From Bacteroidales bacterium (lineage in GTDB: Bacteria; Bacteroidota; Bacteroidia; Bacteroidales; P3), in contig JAFZDP010000045.1 in the NCBI GenBank assembly GCA_017561155.1, forward strand, positions 1 through 47,461: DNA of 47,461 nt. The letters are read 5' to 3'. This document shows positions 7,434 to 17,431 of this stretch, one piece after another (within the stretch, counting starts at the first letter, position 1; each line of letters opens with the position of its first letter). The translations under genes and the position numbers were made by a program. Under the pieces are notes generated by a model that saw only the letters and a list, made by a program, of their open reading frames with translations, did not search any database and had not been told where the DNA came from.

Positions 7434-8423
7434 TTACTTCAAGTTTTTAAGCAATTCTCCCATTATTCTTCTAGCCGAACAGCCTTCGTACAATACTTTG
7501 TACACTGCCTCTACTATTGGCATACTTATTCCGATGTTGGTTCGTATTTGTTCTATACATTTGGTTGCATAGTATCCTTCTGCCACCATTTTCATTTCAA
7601 ATTGTGCACCTTTTACCGAATATCCAAATCCAATCATGGCACCGAACGTACGGTTTCGGCTGTGTTGCGAATATGCAGTTACCAACAAGTCGCCCAAATA
7701 AGGGAAACGTTCCAATTGTCGGCTGTCCATAGGGTGCATGCTGTTGATAAAAGCGTCCATTTCCTGCATGGCGTTCGAAATAAGGACGGCAAAAAGGTTG
7801 TCGCCATATCCAAGACCTTTGCATATTCCTGCCGCAAGGGCGTAGATGTTTTTAAGCACAGCAGCATATTCTATTCCGTGTATGTCTTCCGATACAACAG
7901 TTTTTACGTATCTGCATTCTATAAACTCTGCCACAAATTTGGCCAGCTCTTCGTTTTGCGATGCCACGGTAAGGTATGTAAGCTTTTGCTGAGCTGTTTC
8001 TTCGGCATGCGAAGGACCGCTTATTATAGATATGCGATTGTAGTCTACATTAAATTTGTCGTGAAAATAATCTGCTACTATTTGGTTTGTTTGTAAAACA
8101 ATACCTTTGATGGCCGAATGAACGTTTTTGCCTGCAAACATTTCCGGAGTTACTCCTTCTAGCGAATTGTCTAAAAAAGCCGATGGTACAACAAACAACA
8201 AGTCGTCCGATTTGGCAATAACTTCTTTTATATCGTTAGAAAAATGGATGCGTTCTACATCGAAATCTACTTCGCTAAGATATACCGGGTTGTGTCCGGT
8301 TTCTTTTATACCATCTATTATTTCGGGTTCGCGAATCCACCAATTAATTGTTGTGTTGGGGTGTTCCAAAACTATTTTTGCAACGGCTGTTGCCCAACTT
8401 CCACTTCCAAATACTCCTATCAT
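7434..8423 (-). CDS. gpsA: NAD(P)H-dependent glycerol-3-phosphate dehydrogenase
   Basis: GpsA reduces dihydroxyacetone phosphate to sn-glycerol 3-phosphate for phospholipid synthesis in the cytoplasm. The 329-residue protein starts MIGVFGSGSWATAVA, the GxGxxxA dinucleotide-binding loop. It goes on with the family motifs IKGI, SGPSHAEE and, in the catalytic domain, AAVLKNIYALAAG, which holds the active-site lysine. The length is normal. A -7-like TAACTTTG lies at 8487-8494 on the same strand. No clear terminator is seen between its end and the ferredoxin promoter. Confidence 0.95.
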   Translation of the reverse strand: MIGVFGSGSWATAVAKIVLEHPNTTINWWIREPEIIDGIKETGHNPVYLSEVDFDVERIHFSNDIKEVIAKSDDLLFVVPSAFLDNSLEGVTPEMFAGKNVHSAIKGIVLQTNQIVADYFHDKFNVDYNRISIISGPSHAEETAQQKLTYLTVASQNEELAKFVAEFIECRYVKTVVSEDIHGIEYAAVLKNIYALAAGICKGLGYGDNLFAVLISNAMQEMDAFINSMHPMDSRQLERFPYLGDLLVTAYSQHSRNRTFGAMIGFGYSVKGAQFEMKMVAEGYYATKCIEQIRTNIGISMPIVEAVYKVLYEGCSARRIMGELLKNLK

Positions 8424-8486
8424 TATATATATATTTATCTATAATCCAGTTATTTCGGCACAAAAGATATAGTGCGAAATATATTG

Positions 8487-8494
8487 CAAAGTTA
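8487..8494 (-). promoter_or_regulatory. Possible gpsA -7 promoter element
   Basis: Minus-strand TAACTTTG matches TAnnTTTG and would start a transcript about 57 bases before the gpsA ATG. No clear -33 TTTG is seen at 20 bp. Confidence 0.4.
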
Positions 8495-8713
8495 CGTTAT
8501 TTATTTGATTTAAAAAAATAATACTTATGTAAGTTTTAATAAATGGTAGTGGAAAGCGGTATAAATACACGTTGGTGTGTCGTAGTAGCTTATCTGCTAC
8601 AAACGAAACCAATAGAATGAAATAACGAAACGGAGCAAAATGCTTTGCCCGTATAGCAAAACCAAAGTAGGGGATATTTGTTTTTTTATCTATAATTAAA
8701 GACAGATATACAC

Positions 8714-9142
8714 ATGAAGAAGATTATTTTGTTTGGCATCGTGATTGCCAATTTTGTATTTGTTGGTTGCGACAAACACAAGGAAAAAGTACCATTTGTA
8801 GGAGACTATAATGTTAAGATGGATTTGTCGTATGTAGACTCGACATCGGCATATATGCAAATGTATGTTGTTTTGTCGGCAATGGTCGATTCGGGAAACA
8901 GCGGCGACCTTATCCCTTATCGAATCTCGTTCGATGATACTGTGTTGAGAAGTTACTATTCGGACAATCAAACATTCTCGTATTCCTACACATATCAAAA
9001 GATGGGCAAAGATTATTATTTGTTGGTATTGGACCAACGAGATACCATCGACCTAGAGGTGCGCGATACCGATATGTTGATGATATTTCCTGATAATATG
9101 GCCTTTTTGCTTACCAAAGAAAAAAATAAAAGCTGCTCGTAA
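8714..9142 (+). CDS. Small lipoprotein of unknown function
   Basis: I do not recognise a family. The 142-residue protein starts with a lipoprotein signal peptide: a KK start, a hydrophobic stretch, then FVGC with the lipidated Cys at about residue 19. The mature part is short, acidic and hydroxyl-rich, and the alternating pattern suggests a beta-rich fold. It is probably anchored in the outer or inner membrane. It is a lone plus-strand gene between two minus-strand genes. The 290 bp upstream show no clear consensus promoter. Its stop codon (9140-9142) begins in the loop of the terminator hairpin and runs into its right side, so gene and terminator overlap. Confidence 0.8.
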   Translation: MKKIILFGIVIANFVFVGCDKHKEKVPFVGDYNVKMDLSYVDSTSAYMQMYVVLSAMVDSGNSGDLIPYRISFDDTVLRSYYSDNQTFSYSYTYQKMGKDYYLLVLDQRDTIDLEVRDTDMLMIFPDNMAFLLTKEKNKSCS

Positions 9143-9155
9143 TTGAGCAGCTTTT
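9128..9155. terminator. Terminator overlapping the lipoprotein stop codon
   Basis: AAAAGCTGCTC (9128-9138) pairs exactly with GAGCAGCTTTT (9145-9155) over a 6-nt loop. It can also serve the convergent rpsA transcript, whose stop lies 27 bp beyond. Confidence 0.85.
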
Positions 9156-9182
9156 CATAAAAGTATGAAATTATGAAACGAA

Positions 9183-10985
9183 TTATTCTTGATTATTTTT
9201 TTCCATTTCTTCTTTCAAGTTAGCTAAAGCATCGATGTCACCTAGAGTAGTTTTTTCTAGAGTGTCAGCCAATTTTTTAACTGCTTTTTTAGTGTTCTTT
9301 TCTTTCTTGTTATCAGCATCTTCAGCAGCAGCTTTTTCATCAGCTATAAGATCTTGGAAAATACGGCTGTGAGAAACAATGATTTTTTTGTTTTCTTTAG
9401 AGAATTCGATAACTTTGAAATCTAAAGTTTCGTCTAAGCGAGCTTTAGTTTTGTCTTCTTTATCCAAGTGACGAGTAGGAGCGAAACCTTCAACACCGTA
9501 TGGTAAAGCTATAACAGCACCTTTGTCAGAAACGTTAGTTATAGTTCCTTTGTGGATAGAGTTTAAAGTGAATATAGATTCAAATACATCCCAAGGATTT
9601 TCTTCTAATTGTTTGTGACCTAAGCTCAAACGACGGTTTTCAACATCAACTTCTAATACAATAACTTCGATTTTATCTCCGATTTTTGTAAATTCAGCTG
9701 GGTGTTTGATTTTCTTAGACCAAGAAAGGTCAGAGATGTGGATCAATCCGTCAACACCTTCTTCAAGTTCTACAAATATACCAAAGTTAGTAAAGTTGCG
9801 AACGATAGCTTCGTGTTTAGAGTTTACCGGATATTTAGCAACGATAGCTTCCCATGGATCTGGAATAAGTTGTTTGATACCCAACGACATTTTGCGTTCT
9901 TCGCGGTCAAGAGTTAAGATAACTGCTTCAACTTCGTCGCCAATGTTCATAAAGTCTTGAGCCGAACGTAAGTGTTGCGACCATGACATTTCAGAAACGT
10001 GGATCAAACCTTCAACACCTGGAACAACTTCGATAAATGCACCGTAGTCAGCAATAACAACAACTTTACCATTGATACGATCACCAACTTTCAAGTCAGC
10101 ATTCAATGCATCCCATGGGTGTGGAGTTAATTGTTTCAAACCTAAAGCTATGCGACGTTTTGTTTCGTCGAAGTCAAGGATAACAACATTGATTTTTTCG
10201 TCCAAGTGTACGATTTCTTCTGGGTGGTTGATACGACCCCAAGAAAGATCTGTGATGTGGATAAGACCGTCAACGCCACCCAAATCGATGAATACACCGT
10301 AAGAAGTGATGTTTTTAACGATACCTTCCAATACTTGACCTTTTTCTAGCTTAGCGATGATTTCAGCTTTTTGTGCTTCAATTTCGTCTTCGATAAGAGC
10401 TTTGTGAGAAACAACAACGTTTTTGTATTCGTGGTTGATTTTAACAACTTTGAATTCCATTGTTTTGTCTACAAATACATCGTAATCGCGGATAGGTTTA
10501 ACGTCGATTTGAGAACCAGGTAAGAATGCTTCAATATTATCAAATACGTTTACGATAAGACCGCCTTTAGTGCGAGATTTAACGTAACCGGTAATAATTT
10601 CTTGCGATTCGTAAGCTGCATTAACTCTTTCCCAAGATTTTAAGATACGTGCTTTTTTGTGAGATAATAAAAGCTGACCGTTTGAATCTTCTTGGCTTTC
10701 TACATAAACTTCAATTTTATCGCCTGCTTTAAGTTCAGCATTGTATTTCAATTCTGATGCAGGAATAACTCCGTCTGACTTGAATCCGATGTTTACTACT
10801 ACTTCTCTTTCGCTGATAGAAACAATAGTTCCTTCGATAATGTCTTGTTCAGTTATTTGATTGAATGTTTTTGCGTAAGCTTCTTCTAATTTTGTTTGTT
10901 CAGCTTCCGAATAAAGGGTTGTTTTTTTTCCGATCGAGTTCCAATCGAAATCTTCTAGTGGTTTGATGTTTTTTAAATCCATCAT
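9183..10985 (-). CDS. rpsA: 30S ribosomal protein S1
   Basis: S1 binds mRNA on the small ribosomal subunit and helps initiation on leaders with weak Shine-Dalgarno sites, which matters in this lineage. The 600-residue protein contains six S1 domains. The first two are divergent, and the third to fifth have the typical G.V..I..YG.F..L..GVDGLIH pattern with LSW following. The sixth begins near FTLNSIHKG. A charged Lys/Glu-rich tail of about 55 residues ends the protein. There are two adjacent ATG codons (10985 and 10982), and either may be used. A consensus promoter lies at 11096-11127. Confidence 0.96.
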   Translation of the reverse strand: MMDLKNIKPLEDFDWNSIGKKTTLYSEAEQTKLEEAYAKTFNQITEQDIIEGTIVSISEREVVVNIGFKSDGVIPASELKYNAELKAGDKIEVYVESQEDSNGQLLLSHKKARILKSWERVNAAYESQEIITGYVKSRTKGGLIVNVFDNIEAFLPGSQIDVKPIRDYDVFVDKTMEFKVVKINHEYKNVVVSHKALIEDEIEAQKAEIIAKLEKGQVLEGIVKNITSYGVFIDLGGVDGLIHITDLSWGRINHPEEIVHLDEKINVVILDFDETKRRIALGLKQLTPHPWDALNADLKVGDRINGKVVVIADYGAFIEVVPGVEGLIHVSEMSWSQHLRSAQDFMNIGDEVEAVILTLDREERKMSLGIKQLIPDPWEAIVAKYPVNSKHEAIVRNFTNFGIFVELEEGVDGLIHISDLSWSKKIKHPAEFTKIGDKIEVIVLEVDVENRRLSLGHKQLEENPWDVFESIFTLNSIHKGTITNVSDKGAVIALPYGVEGFAPTRHLDKEDKTKARLDETLDFKVIEFSKENKKIIVSHSRIFQDLIADEKAAAEDADNKKEKNTKKAVKKLADTLEKTTLGDIDALANLKEEMEKNNQE

Positions 10986-11095
10986 TTTTTCTTTTTGTAA
11001 CTGCTTACTCAGTTGGGTTAAACTTATATTTATTTTAATCGATGTATTTAATTTCCAATTTATTAGTAAGAATAACGGCCATCAAATACAATTTG

Positions 11096-11127
11096 CAAAG
11101 GTATAACTTTTTTTTGAATTGTACAAA
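11096..11127 (-). promoter_or_regulatory. Predicted rpsA promoter
   Basis: On the minus strand, TTTG (11124-11127), a 20-bp spacer and TACCTTTG (11096-11103) match the Bacteroidetes consensus exactly. The start site near 11089 leaves a leader of about 100 bases. The rest of the 393-bp gap (10986-11378) holds only the leader and the upstream gene's terminator. Confidence 0.8.
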
Positions 11128-11310
11128 TTTATTTTCAAACAGATAGGTAAAATAGAGGTGTTTGTTGTGCTGAAAGTGTTTTGCCAATGTTTTTATCCTG
11201 CTTATTTCTGCCCAATTTATAAGCAACATTGGTATTGTATTTCGTTTGTGGATATACCTTCGAAGTTTACTATTGGCAGGGGAGGGGAGTATTGTTGAGT
11301 GTATAAACGA

Positions 11311-11344
11311 CAAAAGTTTCCTTTGGACCCAAAGGAAACTTTTG
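11311..11344 (-). terminator. Strong terminator of the DUF5723-type gene
   Basis: CAAAAGTTTCCTTTGG (11311-11326) and its exact inverse complement (11329-11344) form a 16-bp stem with almost no loop. It lies 34 bp after the stop codon of the minus-strand gene and is followed by a T-rich run. Confidence 0.85.
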
Positions 11345-11378
11345 CTTTCTGATTGTATATAGCTTATGGTGAAAAAGA

Positions 11379-12755
11379 CTATATCACTATGTTAAGTCCG
11401 AAAAAGAATCGGAACGATTTCCCATCAACAATGTATATATCGGACACATAGTCGAACAAGGTGTAGACTTGCACTGCCGAAAGTAACGACATGCTGAAAC
11501 CTATACCGGGATTTAGAAAATCGTTGAAGTTGTGTATGCTGTTGCAAGCCATAATTTCGAACCAATTCCATAGATTAATATTGATACCAGCAGTAACAGA
11601 TTGGAAATAGTTGAACTTGTTCTTTTCTCCGCGATACATCAAGCTTGCACTAAGAATTTTGTTTAGGTCGTAAGTACCGGATAGGTTTATCTTCCAAGGT
11701 ATAGTTTCCCAATATCCTGATGCGTTGGTGTCTATTTGGTATTGTGTGAATTCTGTAATGATAGAATCGGCCATTGTCGAGAAAAATTCTCCGTTATATT
11801 GTCCGTCTACTATTAAATGATCCCACGACAAACCTTCGAAAGTAAAACTAGCACCGCCATTTTCAGGTTTCAATTCTACTATGTTGGATTGCCAATGAAT
11901 TGCACCTAAGTCAAGTAAACTTACCGCTACCGATAGGTTCTTATTTAATTGGTATTTAGCACCAATGTCGAAAGCCATACCCCAATTTCGAGGTATTAGA
12001 TTCATCATATCGGCAGTCGAGTTAAGGTTAAGTTCAAAGTTGTCGCTGTCAAAAATAGCTGCTGTCGGTACCGGCAAAGACATACGCACATGGTAATCCA
12101 TGTTTACACCCAATGAGTTTAAGTTTGGATCGGTTTCCAAATCGATACGGGTGTCGGTAGTGGTTATATTCAATAGTCCCAACAATGCTTTTGCACGAAC
12201 TCCTATAGTAAGGTTTTCTCCGAATGTTCTACCATATCCTACTGCCACCTCAAAATACGAGTTGAGCGAAAGCAAATCTTGGTCGATAAGAGTAAGGGTA
12301 CGACCATATCCATTTTCGTCTACGTTACCATCGGCAATAAAACGAAGTACATCTTTAGGTAAACCTAATTGAAAATTGTTTTTTAGTTGGGTTCCTATCG
12401 TTAAAAAACCATGTTTGGTTTTAAAACCGCTACCCATAATGCCGATATTTAAATCTAAACCTATTTCGTTTTTGCGTTCAAGGGCTTCTAATATTCCATC
12501 TGTATTAAGTAGTGTAATATTTTCTCCATTGTCGGTAGTTCGTACTAGAAACACATCGTTGAACGATAGTGGAAAATCGAAGTTTAAGTTTAAGTTTGGA
12601 AATGCTACATACATTTTGTCATTCACAAAGAATGCAGGGTTCATCGCATTTACCTGTGGTATATGTTTGGAATTGTATAGCAAACTACTCATTTGTGCTT
12701 GTGCCGACAAGCCGATGAATATACTTGTTAAAACTATTAATATTATTTTCTTCAT
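11379..12755 (-). CDS. DUF5723-type outer-membrane beta-barrel protein
   Basis: The protein is 458 residues from the ATG at 12755. I chose that start because an AGGAG site sits 8 bases upstream and a signal peptide follows at once (MKKIILIVL...AQAQ); the longer TTG-started frame adds seven residues without support. The mature N-terminus (MSSLLYNSKHIPQVNAMNPAF) and the series of amphipathic strands ending in a phenylalanine-rich segment resemble the DUF5723 family of Bacteroidetes outer-membrane proteins. These are thought to be barrels, with no assigned substrate. It follows a lipoprotein gene by 24 bp and is clearly in the same operon, so the two may form an envelope complex. Confidence 0.75.
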   Translation of the reverse strand: MKKIILIVLTSIFIGLSAQAQMSSLLYNSKHIPQVNAMNPAFFVNDKMYVAFPNLNLNFDFPLSFNDVFLVRTTDNGENITLLNTDGILEALERKNEIGLDLNIGIMGSGFKTKHGFLTIGTQLKNNFQLGLPKDVLRFIADGNVDENGYGRTLTLIDQDLLSLNSYFEVAVGYGRTFGENLTIGVRAKALLGLLNITTTDTRIDLETDPNLNSLGVNMDYHVRMSLPVPTAAIFDSDNFELNLNSTADMMNLIPRNWGMAFDIGAKYQLNKNLSVAVSLLDLGAIHWQSNIVELKPENGGASFTFEGLSWDHLIVDGQYNGEFFSTMADSIITEFTQYQIDTNASGYWETIPWKINLSGTYDLNKILSASLMYRGEKNKFNYFQSVTAGININLWNWFEIMACNSIHNFNDFLNPGIGFSMSLLSAVQVYTLFDYVSDIYIVDGKSFRFFFGLNIVI

Positions 12756-12779
12756 GATAAATTCTCCTTTAAACAAACA

Positions 12780-13943
12780 TTAGAAATTAATACCTAAATC
12801 GAAATTTGTAGATACGACAGGATGAACAATAGCACCTAAACGTAATCCTAAACCATCGTTTTTGCGTACTGTTACTACTTGCGTCCCGTTGTTGGCTGTA
12901 TAAAAGTAAACAGACATTTCTATGTGTTTTGCACTATTGTATAATTCTACTTTGTCCGAACTAAATGGAACTTCAACGATATTTACTTTAGGTTTTGAAA
13001 CACATCCGTTGGCATCAACTTGCGCCGATTCTATAGTGAAATTTCCATTTTCCGAGTTGAAGAAAGAACACAACTTGTTGTGGTTCTCATCGGTGAAATT
13101 CAAACCGATGTTAATTTCGAATGGTAATTTGTTCGTTATTTCTAGTATGAATTTAGAGTCGTCTATTTTTATCTCGTCAAGATCTAGTCCAAGTTCAAAG
13201 TTTACGGTGTCTTGGAAAAATATGCCGGGAGTAGAACCCGAAAGGTAAACTTCCAAGTCGAAATAGAAGTTAAGGTCTATCTCATCAGGTAGTGTTTCTA
13301 CTATATCGGTAGACACTTGCGAAAGATCTATTTCTATCTCAAGGCTATAAAAGAATTTTTTAGGACGTTCGTTTACCAAATCAGATAGCGACAATTTGTT
13401 TAATATATTGGTGCGTTCTTGGTGTATGTTGTTTATATCTAATTCGTCAATATTGTAAATCTCGCTAATGCTACCATCCGAACGTTGCATTTTGAACGAA
13501 AGATTTCTTATCAATAATGGTATTTGTCCGAAGTGGCTTTTTGATAGGCAATCTAACGAAAGGAATACTTGTCCGATAGAGAATTGCAAACTATCCATTC
13601 CTATCTTTTCGAATATATCTATATTTAATTCACCTTCTATGGTGTCGCCAATTATCGATGATTTTGTTAGCGAAGTTGTATTTATCAATGTTTGCATTGA
13701 ATCGGAATAGGTGATTATAACTTCGTCATTTTCTCCAAATTTGATGTACGATTGAGTTTCGCCCAAAAGTCCTAATAAACTTTCGATATCAATTTCGGTG
13801 TTTATTAATGGTGCTCCTATTATTGGATCAATTTCTACTTGTATTGGATTTTTAAGGGCATCAAGGTCGCCTTCTTTATAACAAGAATTGAAAAATATTA
13901 GCAAAATACTTACCAATAATAATGTATATTTTCGTGTATTCAT
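12780..13943 (-). CDS. Lipoprotein of unknown function, co-transcribed with the DUF5723-type gene
   Basis: The 387-residue protein starts with a lipoprotein signal (LIFFNSC, lipid Cys near residue 21). It continues as a long beta-rich, Asp/Glu/Ser/Thr-rich chain without Cys-rich or catalytic motifs that I recognise. Its N-terminal mature part (KEGDLDALKNPIQVEIDP) resembles other Bacteroidetes surface lipoproteins with repeated immunoglobulin-like folds. It is first in a two-gene operon with the barrel protein at 11379-12755. A -7-like TATATTTG at 13993-14000 may drive it. Confidence 0.75.
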   Translation of the reverse strand: MNTRKYTLLLVSILLIFFNSCYKEGDLDALKNPIQVEIDPIIGAPLINTEIDIESLLGLLGETQSYIKFGENDEVIITYSDSMQTLINTTSLTKSSIIGDTIEGELNIDIFEKIGMDSLQFSIGQVFLSLDCLSKSHFGQIPLLIRNLSFKMQRSDGSISEIYNIDELDINNIHQERTNILNKLSLSDLVNERPKKFFYSLEIEIDLSQVSTDIVETLPDEIDLNFYFDLEVYLSGSTPGIFFQDTVNFELGLDLDEIKIDDSKFILEITNKLPFEINIGLNFTDENHNKLCSFFNSENGNFTIESAQVDANGCVSKPKVNIVEVPFSSDKVELYNSAKHIEMSVYFYTANNGTQVVTVRKNDGLGLRLGAIVHPVVSTNFDLGINF

Positions 13944-13992
13944 ACTGTTTATGTGTTTGTTACTATAATAATGAATGTATTTTAATTACTTA

Positions 13993-14000
13993 CAAATATA
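13993..14000 (-). promoter_or_regulatory. Possible -7 promoter element of the lipoprotein/DUF5723 operon
   Basis: Minus-strand TATATTTG matches TAnnTTTG about 50 bases upstream of the ATG. No clear -33 partner is present. Confidence 0.35.
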
Positions 14001-14119
14001 CAGATATTTTGTGAATATTTGATTTATTTTGAAAAAATATTCGTTAAAGTTTGAATTTCAGCAATGGAAAAAGAAGGTTCTTGTGGGATGGTAAGAATTG
14101 CTTGGTTGGAAAGGATAAA

Positions 14120-14152
14120 AAAAGAGAGTGAATATTGGGTCCACTCTCTTTT
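14120..14152 (-). terminator. Terminator of the leuS transcript
   Basis: AAAAGAGAGTG (14120-14130) pairs exactly with CACTCTCTTTT (14142-14152) over an 11-nt loop, followed on the minus strand by a T7 run. It lies just beyond the 56-residue ORF behind leuS. Confidence 0.85.
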
Positions 14153-14163
14153 GTGTTTATTTA

Positions 14164-14334
14164 CTAAACATTACCTGCATTTTCAAATTGGTGTTGCTCT
14201 TCTTCCAACGACCAAATGCAGTAGTCGGCTTGGCGTAATATATAATGGAATAGTTCCATCTTTTGATTCAAGTCGCTCAAGTTCGACAATTCGTTCATCA
14301 AATTATCTATTTTTTCTTTCAATTCTATGTCCAT
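14164..14334 (-). CDS. Small protein (56 aa) in the leuS transcript
   Basis: Minus-strand reading from the ATG at 14334 to the TAG at 14164 gives a 56-residue acidic, helical protein (MDIELKEKIDNLMNELSNL...). The heptad-like leucine spacing in its first 30 residues suggests a coiled coil. It then has a more polar end with HYILRQADYCIW and EEEQHQFE. No family is recognised. It starts 26 bp after the leuS stop codon and ends 12 bp before a strong terminator, so the frame exactly fills the space between them. That placement is the main reason to call it a gene. Confidence 0.65.
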   Translation of the reverse strand: MDIELKEKIDNLMNELSNLSDLNQKMELFHYILRQADYCIWSLEEEQHQFENAGNV

Positions 14335-14360
14335 AGTATAAAGTTTTAAAGTGTTACTTT

Positions 14361-17249
14361 TTATATAACTACGTTTATTATCTTTTTAGGCACAAAGATA
14401 ACTTTCTTAGGTGTTTTGCCGTCCAACCATTTTTGAGCATCTGCATTTTCCATTATAATATCCTTAACTTCGTCGGGAGTAAGTGTTACAGGAAGCTCTA
14501 GCATGAAACGAGTTTTTCCGTTGAATGATACAGGATAGTTAAACGTATTTTCAACAAGTACACTCTCGTCGCATATAGGGAACGACGCTGTTGTAATGCT
14601 GGAAGTGTTGCCTAACAAATTCCAAAGCTCTTCGGTTATGTGCGGTGCAAAAGGCGAAATAAGTATAGCCAATGGGCTAAGTATTTCTCTCTTGTTGCAT
14701 TTTAAACTACCAAGTTCGTTTACACATATCATAAATGTACTTACAGAAGTGTTGAACGAGAAACGTTCAATATCATCGGTAATCTTCTTGATGGCTTGGT
14801 GTAAAAGTTTAAGTTCGGCTTTTGTAGCAGGTTCAGAGCTTACTTCAAATTCGTTTTTCTCGTTGTGGTACAAACGCCATAATTTTCTGATAAAACGGAA
14901 TACCCCTTCTATACCATTGGTATCCCAAGGTTTTGCTTGTTCTATCGGACCAAGAAACATTTCGTATAGTCTGAGAGTATCGGCACCATATTTTTCAATT
15001 AAATCGTCCGGGTTTTGAACATTGAACATCGATTTCGACATTTTTTCTACTTCCCAACCGCATACATATTTACCATCGCTTTCTGTTACAAACTGTGCAT
15101 TTGCAAATTCAGGACGCCACATCTTGAACTTTTCTGTATCCAATATGTCATTGTCTACAATGTTTATGTCAACATGTATAGGAGTGGTAAATTGTTCGCG
15201 ACCTTCTATATTCTTCGATACAAAAAGGTTGTTTTTGTCGATGTTTTTATAGCTCGAAATGTCGTGGAATTGAGCCATCTTGTCAAGGTCGTTTACTCTA
15301 TACACAAAGTTGGAACGTCCTTGTATCATTCCTTGGTTTATAAGTTTTTGGAAAGGTTCTTCTTTTACACAAAGACCTATGTCGAATAGGAATTTATTCC
15401 AGAAGCGGCTGTATATTAAGTGTCCACTGGCATGTTCGGCACCACCAACATACAAATCTACATTTTGCCAATAGTTTACTATATCTTTGTCAAAGTAGGC
15501 TGCATTGTTTGTTGGGTCCATATAGCGTAGGTAGTATCCACTCGAACCGGCAAAGCCTGGCATAGTGCTAAGTTCTAATGGGAATATAGTTTCGTTATCT
15601 ATTTTAGAGTTTTCTACTACTTCTTTGTTTACAGTATCCCAAGCCCATTTGGTAGCGTGTCCCAATGGTGGTTCTCCGCTTTCGGTAGGTAAGAACTTGT
15701 CGATGTTTGGTAATTGTAATGGAAGTGCTTCTATATCTATAGGGAATGGCATTCCATCTTTGTAGTAGATTGGGAATGGTTCGCCCCAATAGCGTTGACG
15801 GCTAAATATAGCATCACGCAAACGATAGTTTATCTTTCTGGTACCGATCTTGTTTTCTTCCAACCAATTTATAAGAGCTTTGATAGCTTCTTTTACGTCC
15901 ATTCCGCTTATAAAACCGGAATTTATGCAAGTGCCGGCTTTACTGTCCTTGCTTTCTGTCCATGTTGAAGAGTCTTCGGCTTCTTCTCCGTTAGGAACCA
16001 CTACCTGGCGTATAGGGAGGTTGAAGTGGCGAGCAAATGCAAAGTCTCTGCTGTCGTGAGCAGGTACGGCCATTATAGCTCCTGTTCCATAACCTGCCAA
16101 TACATAGTCAGAAACCCAGATAGGAATTTCTTCATTTGTAAGAGGGTTGGTAGCATAAGCTCCTGTAAATACCCCTGATACTTTTTTAACTTCGGCTTGG
16201 CGTTCGCGTTCCGAACGATTCTTTGCCCAGTTAAGATAATTTTCTACTTCTTCTTTTTGTTCCGGAGTAGTTATATCCATTATCATTTCATGTTCAGGAC
16301 ATAATACCATGAATGTCACACCAAAAATAGTGTCGGGACGTGTGGTAAATATCTCAAACTTTTCTGTGCTATTCTTTAATTCAAAGAATACTGAAGCACC
16401 TTCGCTTCGGCCTATCCAGTTGCGTTGTATTTCTTTTAAACTGTCGCTCCAGTCCACTTGTTCCAAGCCATCCAGTAAGCGTTGCGAGTAGGCTGTAATT
16501 CTTAGCGACCATTGTCTCATAAGTTTTCGTTCAACAGGGTAGCCACCTCTTACAGATAAACCACCTACAACTTCATCGTTAGCCAATACTGTTCCTAATT
16601 GTGGACACCAGTTTACAGGAATGTCAGCCAAGTATGCTAAACGATAGTTCATCAATACTTGTTGTTTTTCTTTGTCGCTGTAAGCGTTCCATTCTTCGCC
16701 AGTGAACAATAATTCTTCGCTGCAAGCAACATCAAGACCTTTCGAACCTTGTTTTGCAAATACTGCTTCTAGTTCGGCTATTGGTCTGGCTTGGTTAGCT
16801 TGGTTGCAATAGTAACTGTTGAAAAGTTGTATGAATGTCCATTGTGTCCATTTGTAGTATTGAGGGTCACAAGTTCTTATTTCTCTGTCCCAGTCGTAGC
16901 AAAAACCTATTTTGTCCAATTGTTCGCGGTAGCGAGCAATGTTCTTTTCTGTAGTTATAGCAGGGTGTTGTCCTGTTTGGATTGCATATTGTTCTGCAGG
17001 CAATCCGTAAGCATCGTATCCCATTGGGTGAAGCACATTAAATCCTTTTAGGCGTTTGTAGCGTGCAAATATATCGCTAGCAATATAGCCAAGAGGGTGA
17101 CCAACGTGCAAACCTGCTCCCGATGGATAAGGAAACATATCTAATATGTAAAATTTAGGTTTATCGCTTGAATTTGGAGTTTTGTAAGTGTTGTTTTTTT
17201 GCCAATAGGCTTGCCATTTAGGCTCAATTTCGGTAAAATTGTAATCCAT
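14361..17249 (-). CDS. leuS: Leucyl-tRNA synthetase
   Basis: LeuRS charges tRNA-Leu and edits mis-charged products. The 962-residue class I enzyme has the HIGH motif as HVGH (residues 48-51) and KMSKS near residue 736. It has the editing domain with [12 protein letters not shown] and AHDSRD, and an anticodon-binding domain ending near the C-terminus. It is about 100 residues longer than the E. coli enzyme, as is usual in Bacteroidetes. The start [16 protein letters not shown] is the family N-terminus. A 56-residue ORF follows in the same transcript. Confidence 0.97.
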   Translation of the reverse strand: MDYNFTEIEPKWQAYWQKNNTYKTPNSSDKPKFYILDMFPYPSGAGLHVGHPLGYIASDIFARYKRLKGFNVLHPMGYDAYGLPAEQYAIQTGQHPAITTEKNIARYREQLDKIGFCYDWDREIRTCDPQYYKWTQWTFIQLFNSYYCNQANQARPIAELEAVFAKQGSKGLDVACSEELLFTGEEWNAYSDKEKQQVLMNYRLAYLADIPVNWCPQLGTVLANDEVVGGLSVRGGYPVERKLMRQWSLRITAYSQRLLDGLEQVDWSDSLKEIQRNWIGRSEGASVFFELKNSTEKFEIFTTRPDTIFGVTFMVLCPEHEMIMDITTPEQKEEVENYLNWAKNRSERERQAEVKKVSGVFTGAYATNPLTNEEIPIWVSDYVLAGYGTGAIMAVPAHDSRDFAFARHFNLPIRQVVVPNGEEAEDSSTWTESKDSKAGTCINSGFISGMDVKEAIKALINWLEENKIGTRKINYRLRDAIFSRQRYWGEPFPIYYKDGMPFPIDIEALPLQLPNIDKFLPTESGEPPLGHATKWAWDTVNKEVVENSKIDNETIFPLELSTMPGFAGSSGYYLRYMDPTNNAAYFDKDIVNYWQNVDLYVGGAEHASGHLIYSRFWNKFLFDIGLCVKEEPFQKLINQGMIQGRSNFVYRVNDLDKMAQFHDISSYKNIDKNNLFVSKNIEGREQFTTPIHVDINIVDNDILDTEKFKMWRPEFANAQFVTESDGKYVCGWEVEKMSKSMFNVQNPDDLIEKYGADTLRLYEMFLGPIEQAKPWDTNGIEGVFRFIRKLWRLYHNEKNEFEVSSEPATKAELKLLHQAIKKITDDIERFSFNTSVSTFMICVNELGSLKCNKREILSPLAILISPFAPHITEELWNLLGNTSSITTASFPICDESVLVENTFNYPVSFNGKTRFMLELPVTLTPDEVKDIIMENADAQKWLDGKTPKKVIFVPKKIINVVI

Positions 17250-17375
17250 ACGTATTATGTATTTATACTGTGTGTCTATTACTTTTTCTTCGCTCTGTTT
17301 TGCATCAGAGTATTTTGGTTTATTGTTGTGTTATAGAACTTCTGTATGATAAAACTATTTGGTTGTTGTCTTAAA

Positions 17376-17416
17376 AAACAATGTTCATAACCATTTATGT
17401 ATTATGAACATTGTTT
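17376..17416 (-). terminator. Terminator between the secreted-protein pair and leuS
   Basis: AAACAATGTTCATAA (17376-17390) pairs exactly with 17402-17416 over an 11-nt loop, with a T6 run following on the minus strand. It lies 16 bp after the stop codon of the 17432-18130 gene. Confidence 0.85.
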
Positions 17417-17431
17417 CGATATTATTTGTTT

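Noticed and set aside
7326-8096. 256-residue plus-strand frame over gpsA
   Set aside because: It lies opposite the clearly conserved gpsA gene; its composition is typical of an antisense shadow.
11035-11313. 92-residue minus-strand frame upstream of rpsA
   Set aside because: It covers the rpsA promoter and has no recognisable features.
14064-14336. 90-residue plus-strand frame over the small ORF behind leuS
   Set aside because: It is antisense to the 56-residue frame and crosses the leuS terminator.
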